Shown: positions 17,416-26,117 of the stretch, piece after piece
Numbering within the stretch: position 1 is the first letter of the stretch
Layout of the letters: each line of letters opens with the position of its first letter
Source of the DNA: Tissierella sp. P1
GTDB lineage: Bacteria > Bacillota > Clostridia > Tissierellales > Tissierellaceae
Direction of reading: 5' to 3'
NCBI RefSeq assembly: GCF_002266425.1
Contig: NZ_NPMN01000014.1
Location: 1 to 64,000 of the forward strand
DNA: 64,000 nucleotides
The notes under the pieces: model-generated
The model's input: only the letters and a program-made list of their open reading frames with translations
The model's database searches: none
What the model was told of the DNA's origin: nothing
Translations under genes and position numbers: made by a program

Positions 17416-18246
17416 CTTAAAGCTTATGGCATTCTTAGGACATGATTTAACGCAGTCATTGCATCTGATACATTCCATATCATTAGGTTTTTTATATGCT
17501 TCAACATTCATTTTACAAGTCTTGGTACAGATATCACAACTTATACATTTTTCTTTATCTACTTCAAGCTTATAGAAACTTATAGGATTAAATATAGAGT
17601 AAAAGGCCCCTAAAGGACATAAATACTTACAGAAAACTCTATATATAAGGATTGATAAAAGGATAATTGCTATAAGTATAGATAGTTTTAAAATAAATAA
17701 AGAGCCTAATCCGCTTCTAAGGCTGGGATTCAGTGATAAAAGAGGTATACCTCCAAAAAGAGTTCCAGATGGACAAATATATTTACAGAAATATGGATCA
17801 CTGATGCCAAGTTCATCTTGAAAAACAAGGGGAAGTATTATAACAAATAAGAGTAGTACCACATATTTAAGATATTTTAATATATTATGAACTTTATTAG
17901 GAAGTTTAATTTTGGGAGAAGGTATTTTATGAAGTAAATCCTCTACAAATCCAAAGGGACAGAGCCAGCCGCATATAAGCCTTCCAAATAATACTCCAAA
18001 TAAAGACATAATACCTAACACATAGTATGAAAATTTATATTTCATACTTCCAATAACAGCCTGCATAGATCCAATAGGGCAGGAACCCAATGCTCCAGCA
18101 CAAGAATAGCAGTGTAGTCCAGGGACACAAAAATTTTTTAGGTTTCCTTTATATAATTTTCCAGTGAAAAAGCCTTTTATATGTCCATTTGTAGCAATGG
18201 TACTTAATAATTGAACTATATGCCTATTTTTATTGTTATTAGCCAA
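17395..18246 (-). CDS. NapH/polyferredoxin-like membrane 4Fe-4S protein
   Basis: 283 residues with about five membrane helices. Cysteine motifs lie at membrane borders (CVPGLHCYSC with GSCPIGS; CGWLCPFGF; CKYICPSG; CKYLCPLGAF), followed by two C-terminal [4Fe-4S] ferredoxin motifs, CISCDICTKTC and CIRCNDCVKSC. NapH/CcoG-like proteins pass electrons across or along the membrane. The start is TTG at 18244-18246, overlapping the end of the 45-residue CXXC gene by eight bases, so translation is coupled. Upstream on the same strand is a TlpA-like thioredoxin lipoprotein, which suggests it supplies or receives electrons for extracytoplasmic thiol chemistry. That role is inferred from context. Confidence 0.85.
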   Translation of the reverse strand: MANNNKNRHIVQLLSTIATNGHIKGFFTGKLYKGNLKNFCVPGLHCYSCAGALGSCPIGSMQAVIGSMKYKFSYYVLGIMSLFGVLFGRLICGWLCPFGFVEDLLHKIPSPKIKLPNKVHNILKYLKYVVLLLFVIILPLVFQDELGISDPYFCKYICPSGTLFGGIPLLSLNPSLRSGLGSLFILKLSILIAIILLSILIYRVFCKYLCPLGAFYSIFNPISFYKLEVDKEKCISCDICTKTCKMNVEAYKKPNDMECIRCNDCVKSCPKNAISFKKPLNRK

Positions 18247-18376
18247 TTCCTATACACTCCAGACATATATTGATAGCTTTAGTAAGAACAGTGGCAACTT
18301 CTCCTTTTGAAACACCTACAATGATTAACCCAATGCTACCAATTAATATGATATTACTTAATAAATTGTCTTTCAT
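18239..18376 (-). CDS. 45-residue single-span CXXC membrane protein (CD1871A-like)
   Basis: A short gene between the lipoprotein and polyferredoxin genes. It encodes MKDNLLSNIILIGSIGLIIV, then GVSKGEVATVLTKAINICLE and CIGIG. One hydrophobic helix is followed by a Cys-Leu-Glu-Cys motif (CXXC) at the C-terminus. It has a strong ribosome binding site (GGAGGAGAAAAA before ATG). It resembles the small proteins annotated as CD1871A-family CXXC motif-containing proteins in clostridia, which I recall sitting between the same two neighbours. The function is unknown; a membrane thiol relay between polyferredoxin and TlpA-like protein is an inference. Confidence 0.8.
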   Translation of the reverse strand: MKDNLLSNIILIGSIGLIIVGVSKGEVATVLTKAINICLECIGIG

Positions 18377-18413
18377 TTTTTCTCCTCCATTTAACTATAT
18401 CTAGGAAGTCCTA

Positions 18414-19472
18414 TTATTTTAATGATTCAAGAACTTCTAACATTATCTCTAGATATTCTTCTTTGCTTCGTGAACCCGTTATTACTTCGCCTACCACTTT
18501 TCCATCACTATCGACAAAGAAGGAAGTAGGTACTCCAGAGATACTGGATAATAGAGTGTTTTTCATATTGTCATCTGGGATTATACTTGTAAATGTAACT
18601 TTTGCATCTGCTACTATCTTTCTGGCTGCATCTTCATTTTCTGAGTTAGGGGTATCAGATATAATACCTAAAATTCCTATGCCTTTATCTTCTAATTCTT
18701 CATGTAAGGCAGTTAGATCTGGCATTTCTCTTATGCAAGGTCCACAGAATGTACCCCAAATATTTACCATAGTCAACTTTTTATCTTTAAACACTTCATG
18801 GGTGACATCATTGCCCTCTAAATCTTTAAGATTAAATTCAATTTTTTTCAGACCAGCTATAGATTCTTGAGGGGTCATAGGTTTATAAACTGTAAGACTC
18901 GATTTAACATTCTCTACATCATCAAATAAAGCCTTATATCCAACCTTAGCTTCTTCGGATAGCTCAGCCTCATCATAATCATTCTTGCAGAAATAAAAGA
19001 CATAATCTGCAATAGTTGAGATTTTTTCATTATGAGTCATTCCAGTCAATTCAGCTATTTTATCTTCTGCTGGAAGTTTATCCTTCCTAAATACAACTAT
19101 AGAAAAGATATCTTTAACCTGTGAAAAGATTTCAGAAAATCTTTTATTTTGTTCTTCCTGATCTTTAACGTTTTCAGCTACATCATAATATTCAGTTATT
19201 AATTCATTGGAGATAAATCCATATTTTCTACCAGTATATATAGGACTATTTTCATCTTCTTCATCTCCTAGACCATCAAGCATTAAATTATCATCATAGG
19301 TCTTCCATACATCAGATAATTTAAATTTCATCCCCATATCTTTGTATGCTCTATAGCCTTGTTCCTTTTCTTCTGCTGTTATGGTTAGTTCCTTCTTTCC
19401 GCATCCAATGGAGCTAAAGGCTATTAAACCAATCAATAAGAAAATTAAAATTCTGGATAAAGATTTTTTCAC
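18414..19472 (-). CDS. TlpA/ResA-like thiol-disulfide lipoprotein
   Basis: 352 residues. The signal peptide ends in a lipobox (FSSIGC, Cys at about residue 24), predicting a lipid-anchored extracytoplasmic protein. Residues 30-210 are an unrecognised helical, acid-rich domain. Residues 210-352 are a TlpA/AhpC-TSA thioredoxin fold with the active site WGTFCGPCIREMP and the cis-Pro region SGVPTSFFVD. It heads the cluster TlpA - CXXC peptide - polyferredoxin. No CcdA-type thiol transporter is nearby, so the polyferredoxin may replace it as electron source. The added N-terminal domain is unusual compared with the roughly 150-residue ResA. Confidence 0.88.
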   Translation of the reverse strand: MKKSLSRILIFLLIGLIAFSSIGCGKKELTITAEEKEQGYRAYKDMGMKFKLSDVWKTYDDNLMLDGLGDEEDENSPIYTGRKYGFISNELITEYYDVAENVKDQEEQNKRFSEIFSQVKDIFSIVVFRKDKLPAEDKIAELTGMTHNEKISTIADYVFYFCKNDYDEAELSEEAKVGYKALFDDVENVKSSLTVYKPMTPQESIAGLKKIEFNLKDLEGNDVTHEVFKDKKLTMVNIWGTFCGPCIREMPDLTALHEELEDKGIGILGIISDTPNSENEDAARKIVADAKVTFTSIIPDDNMKNTLLSSISGVPTSFFVDSDGKVVGEVITGSRSKEEYLEIMLEVLESLK

Positions 19473-19587
19473 TAATAATACCTCCTTTTGTATTTATATA
19501 AATAGTTATATATAATATATCTATTTAAAAATTTGGTGATTATTAATGATATAGAAAAATAAATTATATTGGACATTTAATTGGACA

Positions 19588-19613
19588 TAAAAAAACTCCC
19601 AAAAGGGAGTTTC
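19588..19613 (-). terminator. Rho-independent terminator of the pdh operon
   Basis: On the minus strand, AAACTCCC-TTTT-GGGAGTTT followed by a T run starts right at the stop codon of the dihydrolipoyl dehydrogenase gene. Confidence 0.88.
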
Positions 19614-20992
19614 TATATATGAATGGGTTTATCTATGGCACCGTGGGCAGCTTCCATCATAATCTCTGAAAGAGTGGGGTGAGGGTGTATTGCCTTTGCA
19701 ATATCATAGACTGTTCCTTCTATTTGCATAGCTACAACTGCTTCTGAAATCATATCTGTAGCATGGGATGCCATTATATGAGTTCCAAGAATTTCACCAT
19801 ATTTTTTATCGGCTATTATTTTTACGAAACCTAAAGTTTCTCCTTCAGATAGAGCTTTTCCGTTAGCAGCTAATGGGAATTTGCTGACTATAACATCATA
19901 ACCCTGAGCTTTAGCTTCTTCTTCTGTAAGACCTACACTGGCTAATTCAGGGAAGGTGTAGATACAAGCAGGAACTATATTATAGTTTATTGTATTTTTT
20001 TTACCCATAATATTTTCTGCTGCTACAACTCCTTCAGCAGAAGCAACATGGGCTAAAGCAAACTTACCATTTAAATCACCAATAGCATATACTCCATCTA
20101 CGCTGGTTTCCAGCTTTTCATTTGTTTCTACAAAACCTTTGGAATCCAGTTTTAAATTAAGTTTTTCTATTCCATTTAGCTGAGGTTTCAATCCTAAGGA
20201 TACAAGATATTTATCTCCTTTGACTATTTTATCTTGACCTTTATGCTCAAATAAAACTCCATTTTCAGAGATAGACTTTAACTTTGTGTCAGTTAATATA
20301 TTGATGCCTTCTCTTTTAAGATGCTTTTCTAAGGTTAGAGCCATTTCGGATTCTACAGAAGTTAGTATACGGCTAGACCTTTGAATTAGAGTTACCTTAG
20401 AACCTAGGGAGTTAAAGAGTGTGGCAAATTCAACAGCTATAACTCCGCCGCCAACGACTACCAACTCAGTTGGAATCTCTGAAAGACTTAATGCTCCTTT
20501 ACTATTTATAACTTTTCCAGACCTAACCATATCTTCTAATCCTTCTATTGAAGGGAAATTTTCTTTAGCTCCAGTAGCTATAATAAGATTTTTCCCCCAG
20601 AGAATTTCATCATTTATTCTAATTTCATTTCTGTTTAGCACAGTACCCATACCCTCGTAAAGGTCAATTTTATTCTTCTTAAAAAGAGTATATATTCCCG
20701 ATACCAATTGATTTACAACTTTATCTTTTCTTTTTAGAAGTGAATGCCAATCTACTTTTATATTATCAGTATCAATTCCAACGATACCAAATTCCTCTCC
20801 TCTTAGTATATCCTTATAAAGCTTAGCTGTTTTCAACATTGTCTTAGTAGGTATACAACCCCAATTTAGACAAACGCCTCCTAATTTTTCTTTTTCAACT
20901 AAAGCTACCTTAGCCCCTAGTTGGGCTGCCTTTATGGCAGCCACATAACCCCCAGGGCCTCCACCCAAAACAACAAGATCATATTTATTCAT
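19613..20992 (-). CDS. pdhD: Dihydrolipoyl dehydrogenase (E3) of the pyruvate dehydrogenase-type complex
   Basis: 459 residues with the FAD-binding GGGPGGYVAAIKAAQLGA, the redox disulfide GGVCLNWGCIPTKTML, the NAD-binding VVVGGGVIAVEFATLF, the second FAD contact VYAIGDLNGKFALAHVA, and the C-terminal dimerisation His-Glu pair in AIHPHPTLSE. It is last in the four-gene operon E1alpha-E1beta-E2-E3, 19 bases after E2. It reoxidises dihydrolipoyl groups with NAD+. A second E3 gene of the acetoin system is at 36281. Confidence 0.94.
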   Translation of the reverse strand: MNKYDLVVLGGGPGGYVAAIKAAQLGAKVALVEKEKLGGVCLNWGCIPTKTMLKTAKLYKDILRGEEFGIVGIDTDNIKVDWHSLLKRKDKVVNQLVSGIYTLFKKNKIDLYEGMGTVLNRNEIRINDEILWGKNLIIATGAKENFPSIEGLEDMVRSGKVINSKGALSLSEIPTELVVVGGGVIAVEFATLFNSLGSKVTLIQRSSRILTSVESEMALTLEKHLKREGINILTDTKLKSISENGVLFEHKGQDKIVKGDKYLVSLGLKPQLNGIEKLNLKLDSKGFVETNEKLETSVDGVYAIGDLNGKFALAHVASAEGVVAAENIMGKKNTINYNIVPACIYTFPELASVGLTEEEAKAQGYDVIVSKFPLAANGKALSEGETLGFVKIIADKKYGEILGTHIMASHATDMISEAVVAMQIEGTVYDIAKAIHPHPTLSEIMMEAAHGAIDKPIHI

Positions 20993-21011
20993 ATAATCAC
21001 CTTTTACCTTT

Positions 21012-22280
21012 CTATGACTTCATCAGTAATATTTCAGGGTCAGATAATAGTTCTTTCAATAGATTTAGGAAACGTGCTCCGCTGGCACCGTCAATTATTC
21101 TATGATCATAGGATAAGGATAAAGGTAGCATATGAGCAATTACTATTTCATCATCCTTCACAATAGGCTTTTTAACAATTTTACCGATACCAAGTATTGC
21201 TGATTCTGGATAATTGATAATAGGAATACCAAATAATCCGCCAATAGAACCGTAATTAGTCACAGTAAAACTACTGCCCTTTAATTCATGGACTTCCATC
21301 TTGTTTTCTTTAGCCCTACTACTTAAGTCCTCGATTTCCTTAGCAATTTCTACTATGCTTTTTTTATCGGCGTCGCGAAGTACTGGAACCATAAGACCTC
21401 TATCGGTATCAGTAGCTATACCAATATGATAGAAATGTTTTAGAATAAGTTCTCCTCTTTCCTCGTCAAAGGAAGAATTAAATTCAGGATACTGCTTTAA
21501 AACTGTAATAACTGCTTTAATAATAAATGGTAAATAGGTTAAATTAATATCTTCAGACTTAAATTTATCTTTATACTTAGATCTAAATTCAACTAGTTTG
21601 GAAACATCTATTTCATCCATTGCAGTTGTATGAGGTATTGTAAATCTAGATTTTACCATTTGCTCTGCAATAGTCTTTCTAATCCTTGTAAGCGGAATTC
21701 TTTCGATATTTTCTCTATTATCATATACAATCTCCTGTATATTAGGTTTTTCTTGTGCAGGATTAGATATAGATTCTCTAGCCTTTCTAATATCATCCTT
21801 CATCACTCGACCATTTGGACCTGTGCCTTCTACTGTTGTAATATCAACACCTAAATCCTTAGCCATTGCACGTGCCACAGGAGTAGCTAATACCTTTTTC
21901 TTTTGAAGGGATTCTTTAGAAGTGGATATTGTTCCCTCAGTACTTGCTGGAATTAATTCAGAGGAAGCTATTACTTCACCTACGACACCAGCAGTTTCTT
22001 CTTCTACGATCTCTGGCTTTTCAACTACATCTATAGAATTACCTTCAGTATCTATTACAATAAAAACTTGTTCTACTTCAATGGTATCTCCTTCTTGAAA
22101 CTTCAATTCTAAGACTTTGCCTGATCTTGGAGAAGGTATTTCTGTAGTAACCTTATCTGTTTCAACCTCGGCAACTGATTGACCTTCCTCTATATTATCT
22201 CCTTCATGGACTAACCATTTCATAAGAGTACCTTCTCTTATACCTTCACCTATATCCGGGAATTCAAATTCAAATCTCAT
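21012..22280 (-). CDS. pdhC: Dihydrolipoamide acyltransferase (E2) of the pyruvate dehydrogenase-type complex
   Basis: 422 residues: one lipoyl domain with modified Lys in VETDKVTTEIPSP (about residue 43), a linker, a peripheral subunit-binding domain (ATPVARAMAKDLGVDI... GPNGRVMKDDI, about residues 130-165), and a catalytic domain ending with SLSYDHRIIDGASGARF, the His-x3-Asp-Gly active site. By family it could transfer acetyl or branched acyl groups; operon order and the PdhA-like E1alpha favour acetyl transfer. It starts 15 bases after E1beta. Confidence 0.92.
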   Translation of the reverse strand: MRFEFEFPDIGEGIREGTLMKWLVHEGDNIEEGQSVAEVETDKVTTEIPSPRSGKVLELKFQEGDTIEVEQVFIVIDTEGNSIDVVEKPEIVEEETAGVVGEVIASSELIPASTEGTISTSKESLQKKKVLATPVARAMAKDLGVDITTVEGTGPNGRVMKDDIRKARESISNPAQEKPNIQEIVYDNRENIERIPLTRIRKTIAEQMVKSRFTIPHTTAMDEIDVSKLVEFRSKYKDKFKSEDINLTYLPFIIKAVITVLKQYPEFNSSFDEERGELILKHFYHIGIATDTDRGLMVPVLRDADKKSIVEIAKEIEDLSSRAKENKMEVHELKGSSFTVTNYGSIGGLFGIPIINYPESAILGIGKIVKKPIVKDDEIVIAHMLPLSLSYDHRIIDGASGARFLNLLKELLSDPEILLMKS

Positions 22281-22295
22281 AATATACCTCCTCCA

Positions 22296-23276
22296 CTAAA
22301 ACTTAACTACGTCTTCAATAGTTTTTGCAATTCTTTCAGGGGTTGGAATATAGTGTTTTTCTCCCCTTGGTAATGGAAATATAGTGTCAAATCCAGTTAC
22401 ACGAGTAGGTGGGGCTTCCAAATATAAAAAGGCCTTTTCATTGATAATAGATACAATCTCTGCCCCTGCTCCAAAGGACTTAGGTGCCTCGTGAACTACT
22501 ATAGCCCTTCCAGTTTTCTTAACAGATTCAATAAAACTGTCTCTATCCATCGGAGAAATAGTTCTTAAATCTATGATTTCAGGGTTGATTCCCTTTGATT
22601 TAACCATTTCACTGGCTTTCTGTACATCTCTTACCATAGCGCCCCAAGTTATAATGGTGACATCTTCACCTTCCTCTACAACCTTTGCTTTTCCAATAGG
22701 AAGTACATAAGCTTCCTCTGGGATTTCCTGTTTAAATGCTCTGTATATTCTCTTTGGCTCTAAGAACAAAACAGGGTCAGGGTCTCTGATTGCTGCTATA
22801 AGAAGCCCCTTTGCATCATAAGGAGTGGAAGGAATAACTACTTTAAGTCCAGGTATATGGGCATAAAGGGCTTCCGTACTTTCAGAGTGATGTTCCAATG
22901 CCCTAATTCCTCCGCCATAAGGAGCACGAATTACCATAGGAAGAGTATATCTGCCTCTGCTGCGGTTACGCATTCTAGCAACATGGGAGATTATCTGGTT
23001 AAAAGCAGGGTAAGAAAATCCCATAAATTGAAGTTCCACAACAGGTTTTAGACCATTGATTGCCATACCTATGGCAGTTCCTACAATTGCAGATTCAGCA
23101 AGGGGAGCATCAAATGCTCTTTGGACTCCAAACTTCTCCTGTAGTCCAACAGTAGCTCTAAAAACTCCACCTTCAACACCTACGTCTTCACCGTAAACAA
23201 CTACGGATGGATCATTTTCCATTTCATTCATCAATGCTTGATTTACTGCCTGAACTATATTTAATGTGTTAGCCAT
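22296..23276 (-). CDS. pdhB: Pyruvate dehydrogenase-type E1 component, beta subunit
   Basis: 326 residues, transketolase-like. Motifs: VVVYGEDVGVEGGVFRAT near the start, FDAPLAESAIVGTAIG, ELQFMGFSYPAFNQI, HHSESTEALYAHIPGLKVV and VTGFDTIFPLP. It forms the alpha2beta2 thiamine-diphosphate decarboxylase with the upstream alpha subunit, which ends two bases before this gene's ATG. Acetoin and branched-chain enzymes are close relatives; the alpha subunit gives the better discrimination. Confidence 0.9.
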   Translation of the reverse strand: MANTLNIVQAVNQALMNEMENDPSVVVYGEDVGVEGGVFRATVGLQEKFGVQRAFDAPLAESAIVGTAIGMAINGLKPVVELQFMGFSYPAFNQIISHVARMRNRSRGRYTLPMVIRAPYGGGIRALEHHSESTEALYAHIPGLKVVIPSTPYDAKGLLIAAIRDPDPVLFLEPKRIYRAFKQEIPEEAYVLPIGKAKVVEEGEDVTIITWGAMVRDVQKASEMVKSKGINPEIIDLRTISPMDRDSFIESVKKTGRAIVVHEAPKSFGAGAEIVSIINEKAFLYLEAPPTRVTGFDTIFPLPRGEKHYIPTPERIAKTIEDVVKF

Positions 23277-23278
23277 AA

Positions 23279-24361
23279 TTATTTACCTCCTTCTAAAAAA
23301 GCTTTATAATCTTCTAATTGTTCCTCTAACTGCGGAGGCATAGTCTCATAGTGATATTTAAATATATCTTCAATTAAAGTATCAGATTTATTTTCAATTT
23401 CTTCGAAGGTAGACATGACATCAATTTCTAATTCTTTTTTAGTTTTTTCTTCCCATTCTTCCGTTAATATATTTTTATTCAATAAATATTTTTTAAATCT
23501 TAATATTGGGTCTTTTTTCCACCATTCTTGTACTTCTTCATCTTTTCTATATAAGGTAGGATCATCAGAAGTAGTGTGAGCACCTAGACGATAGGTAAAG
23601 GCTTCTATTAGAGTAGGACCTTCACCGTTTCTTGCCCTGTCAATAGCTTCTTTTGTAGCAGAATACATAGCAAATATATCGTTGCCATCTACAACAATTC
23701 CTGGCATACCATAAGCAATAGCCTTTTGAGCTAAGGTTTTACTCATGGTTTGTTGTTTCCTAGAAACTGAAATAGCATATTGATTGTTTTGAATTATAAA
23801 TACTACAGGAGCCTTAAATACAGCAGCAAAGTTTAGAGCCTCGTGGAAATCTCCATGGGAAGTACCACCATCTCCAACATAAGTGACTACTACATTTTTT
23901 TCTCCTTTAATATTGTTAGCCATTCCAATACCTGCTGCATGTTGGTACTGAGAAGCAATAGGCACAGATACAGGAAGCACCTTTACATCTTCAGGCATAT
24001 AACTTCCCCATTCATTACCGTACCAATATAGATAAATATTCTTGAGAGGAACCCCTCTTATTAACCAAGCACCTAATTCTCTAAATGCAGGAACTAACCA
24101 ATCTTCTTTTTCCATAGCATAGGCACTACCTACTTGAGCAGCCTCCTGACCTATATTAGGGGCATAGGTTAGCATCCTACCTTGTCTTTGATAGGATAAT
24201 GCTTTTTCATCTATAATACGTGAATATAACATAGTCTTATAAAGATATAATAGTTCATCATTTGAGAGGGATGGAAGGTCTTCTTCTTTGAGAACCTCGC
24301 CGTCAACATTTAAAATACTATAATGCTTTTCTTCTAAAGGATTGTAATCTTCAAATCGCAT
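23279..24361 (-). CDS. pdhA: Pyruvate dehydrogenase-type E1 component, alpha subunit
   Basis: 360 residues with the thiamine-diphosphate motif GDGGTSHGDFHEALNFA...NN. It shares with Bacillus PdhA the N-terminal RQGR..YAP..GQEA block, VLPVSVPIASQYQHAAG, and YRLGAHTTSDDPTLYR, and is longer than the acetoin-type E1alpha at 31976. It is the first gene of pdhABCD. Anaerobes of this kind usually oxidise pyruvate with the Fe-S enzyme PFOR, so an NAD-linked complex is notable. A perfect Fur-type box lies 45 bases upstream of the ATG. A branched-chain 2-oxoacid substrate cannot be excluded. Confidence 0.88.
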   Translation of the reverse strand: MRFEDYNPLEEKHYSILNVDGEVLKEEDLPSLSNDELLYLYKTMLYSRIIDEKALSYQRQGRMLTYAPNIGQEAAQVGSAYAMEKEDWLVPAFRELGAWLIRGVPLKNIYLYWYGNEWGSYMPEDVKVLPVSVPIASQYQHAAGIGMANNIKGEKNVVVTYVGDGGTSHGDFHEALNFAAVFKAPVVFIIQNNQYAISVSRKQQTMSKTLAQKAIAYGMPGIVVDGNDIFAMYSATKEAIDRARNGEGPTLIEAFTYRLGAHTTSDDPTLYRKDEEVQEWWKKDPILRFKKYLLNKNILTEEWEEKTKKELEIDVMSTFEEIENKSDTLIEDIFKYHYETMPPQLEEQLEDYKAFLEGGK

Positions 24362-24405
24362 AATTTTACCTCCTTATTTATAATAAATATATTGTACAAG
24401 CTAAT

Positions 24406-24420
24406 TGATAATCATTATCA
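24406..24420 (-). promoter_or_regulatory. Fur-type operator (7-1-7) in the pdhABCD promoter
   Basis: TGATAATCATTATCA is an exact match to the Bacillus 7-1-7 Fur box TGATAATnATTATCA. It differs from PerR (TTATAATnATTATAA) and Zur (TCGTAATnATTACGA) boxes at the positions that separate them. It is centred about 52 bases before the pdhA ATG, just downstream of a candidate TATAAT, so binding would block transcription. Assignment to Fur follows established consensus; regulation is inferred. Confidence 0.7.
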
Positions 24421-24425
24421 TTTAC

Positions 24426-24431
24426 ATTATA
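24426..24431 (-). promoter_or_regulatory. Candidate -10 element of the pdhABCD promoter
   Basis: TATAAT on the minus strand puts the transcription start inside or next to the Fur-type box. No good -35 hexamer is visible 16-18 bases upstream, where the sequence is AAACTATC. Confidence 0.4.
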
Positions 24432-24461
24432 TATATTACCCAAATTTGATAGTTTAAACAT

Positions 24462-24489
24462 AATAATACCCCGTATGGGTTGTATTATT
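24462..24489. repeat. CCC/GGG-cored inverted repeat upstream of pdhA
   Basis: AATAATAC-CCC-GTAT-GGG-TT-GTATTATT: an 8-bp perfect outer stem and 3-bp inner stem. The GC core stands out in AT-rich DNA. On the minus strand it lies about 35-55 bases upstream of the candidate pdhA -10, with no T tract, which suggests an operator rather than a terminator for the membrane-protein gene. Confidence 0.45.
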
Positions 24490-24579
24490 TTAAGATGAAC
24501 TTAGATGTAGAAAAATTCTTGAACAAAATTAAGTTTAAAGAAAAGATAGAAGAATAGAGCTAAAATAGTGTAAAGTAAA

Positions 24580-25179
24580 TTAGGATTTAATTAATTTTCT
24601 ATTACGATAATAATATACTATAGAGGTAATAAAAGCAGATAAAATTTTTATGAGAATATCTGTTGATGTATCTACAAGTCCTCCTTTAACCATATGTGCT
24701 TTAAATAGAAAATCTCCTACAAATTCAAACATTTCCCATAGAATGCCTAAGGTGATTGAAAAGCAAAATGCAAATATTATAGTAAAAATAGTAAATCGGT
24801 TTTCACTAGTTTCCTTTTCTTTTTTAACAACACCTTTAATTAAATATAATGCAACAATAACTGCATAGCTGCCAAATAAAGCATGAAGAAATAAATCCCA
24901 CCAAAAAAATTTTCTATAAAATTTTAGAATTTCTCCGAAGTATTGTGCAAATAAAATAAATGATAATGATATTAATTGAAAGTTGGGAGGTAATGCCAGA
25001 TTCTTAATGTTAGCAATATATGTGATTATAAAAGGAAGTATAATACATACAATAGCAATGAGTGATATAGTAAGGTCTTTCCATTGTTTTGATACGATGT
25101 TAAAGATAGCGGTGGTTATTAATATTATTTCAAATAATGCAGCTATTCCAATGGATAGCTTGCTGTTTTTGTTATTCAT
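24580..25179 (-). CDS. Six-helix membrane protein, YjdF/DUF2238-like
   Basis: 199 residues with about six hydrophobic segments. WDLFLHALFGSYAVIVAL and ITLGILWEMFEFVGD...GLVDTSTDILI resemble the conserved His- and Glu-containing parts of the YjdF/DUF2238 membrane family. No enzymatic function is established for the family. It stands alone, with 218 bases between it and the downstream pdhA and a divergent lipoprotein gene upstream. Confidence 0.6.
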   Translation of the reverse strand: MNNKNSKLSIGIAALFEIILITTAIFNIVSKQWKDLTISLIAIVCIILPFIITYIANIKNLALPPNFQLISLSFILFAQYFGEILKFYRKFFWWDLFLHALFGSYAVIVALYLIKGVVKKEKETSENRFTIFTIIFAFCFSITLGILWEMFEFVGDFLFKAHMVKGGLVDTSTDILIKILSAFITSIVYYYRNRKLIKS

Positions 25180-25468
25180 AAAGGTTTCTTCCTTTCTATC
25201 TATTTTATGAGAGTATAGTAGTATAAAGAATTGGTTGTTAATTAGTTAATTATATCCTTTCCTTATTATGAAAAAATATAAATTAAAAACTCATTTTATT
25301 AATTAATAAGATAGATTTTTAAAGTTTTTTGATTTTGAGGTAGAATTTTAATCTACTTAGTATAGTAAAAAGATTATTTGAGAGTGGCATATTGTAACCT
25401 CGTTGTAAACATATAAATTATAATCCTTGCTATAATAAAAGCATCAAAATAAGTAAGGAGAAGATCAT

Positions 25469-26017
25469 ATGAAAAAAATATTATTATATGGAGTAGCTTT
25501 ATCCTTATCTATATCTCTAATAGGGTGTACAGCTCTAAAAAATGAAGATAGCTCAACGGGAAAATTACAGAATCAAATAGAGGAACAAACCCCTGAAGAT
25601 AAATTAGATAAAGAGGAAATAACAATAGATAAACAAGATAAGGAAGAAGTTACTAGAGTAGTTGAAGAATTTGGAGGTAAACTTCAATCTGTATCGCTTT
25701 TATCACCTAAGGAAGAATTAGAAAAGAGTATGAAGGAGAATTATGGAGGACTTGTATCGGAAGACCTTATGAATAAATGGTTAAATAATCCAGAGGATGC
25801 TCCGGGAAGATTTGTTTCAAGTCCGTGGCCAGATCGCATTGAAACTGAGAATGTAGAAAAGATATCAGATACAGAATATGAAGTTGAGGGAAATATCATA
25901 GAGATTACAAGTAGCGAAAATGATGAGCCGGTTAGTCGAACAATTACTCTTACTGTGAGAAAAATAGATATAGTATGGTTAATTGATGACGTTGTATTAG
26001 GTGAATATAATAAGTAG
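25469..26017 (+). CDS. Small lipoprotein, unknown function
   Basis: 182 residues with a signal peptide and lipobox (SLIGC, Cys at about residue 20), a charged Lys/Glu/Gln-rich linker, then a folded C-terminal part (residues 60-182) rich in beta-strand patterns: VEGNIIEITSSEN, SRTITLTVRKIDIVWLIDDVVL. The pattern recalls small clostridial lipoproteins with an NTF2-like or DUF-type domain, but I cannot name it. Its ribosome binding site is AAGGAGAAGATC. An extended -10 (TTGCTATAAT) lies about 35 bases upstream. Confidence 0.75.
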   Translation: MKKILLYGVALSLSISLIGCTALKNEDSSTGKLQNQIEEQTPEDKLDKEEITIDKQDKEEVTRVVEEFGGKLQSVSLLSPKEELEKSMKENYGGLVSEDLMNKWLNNPEDAPGRFVSSPWPDRIETENVEKISDTEYEVEGNIIEITSSENDEPVSRTITLTVRKIDIVWLIDDVVLGEYNK

Positions 26018-26117
26018 AATGCATCCCAGCAATAGTATTATTATAAATAAAAATTATTCAATTGATTATGAAAAGTAGGGTATATTAATCTATATACTAT
26101 ATCGGAGGGATGGAATC

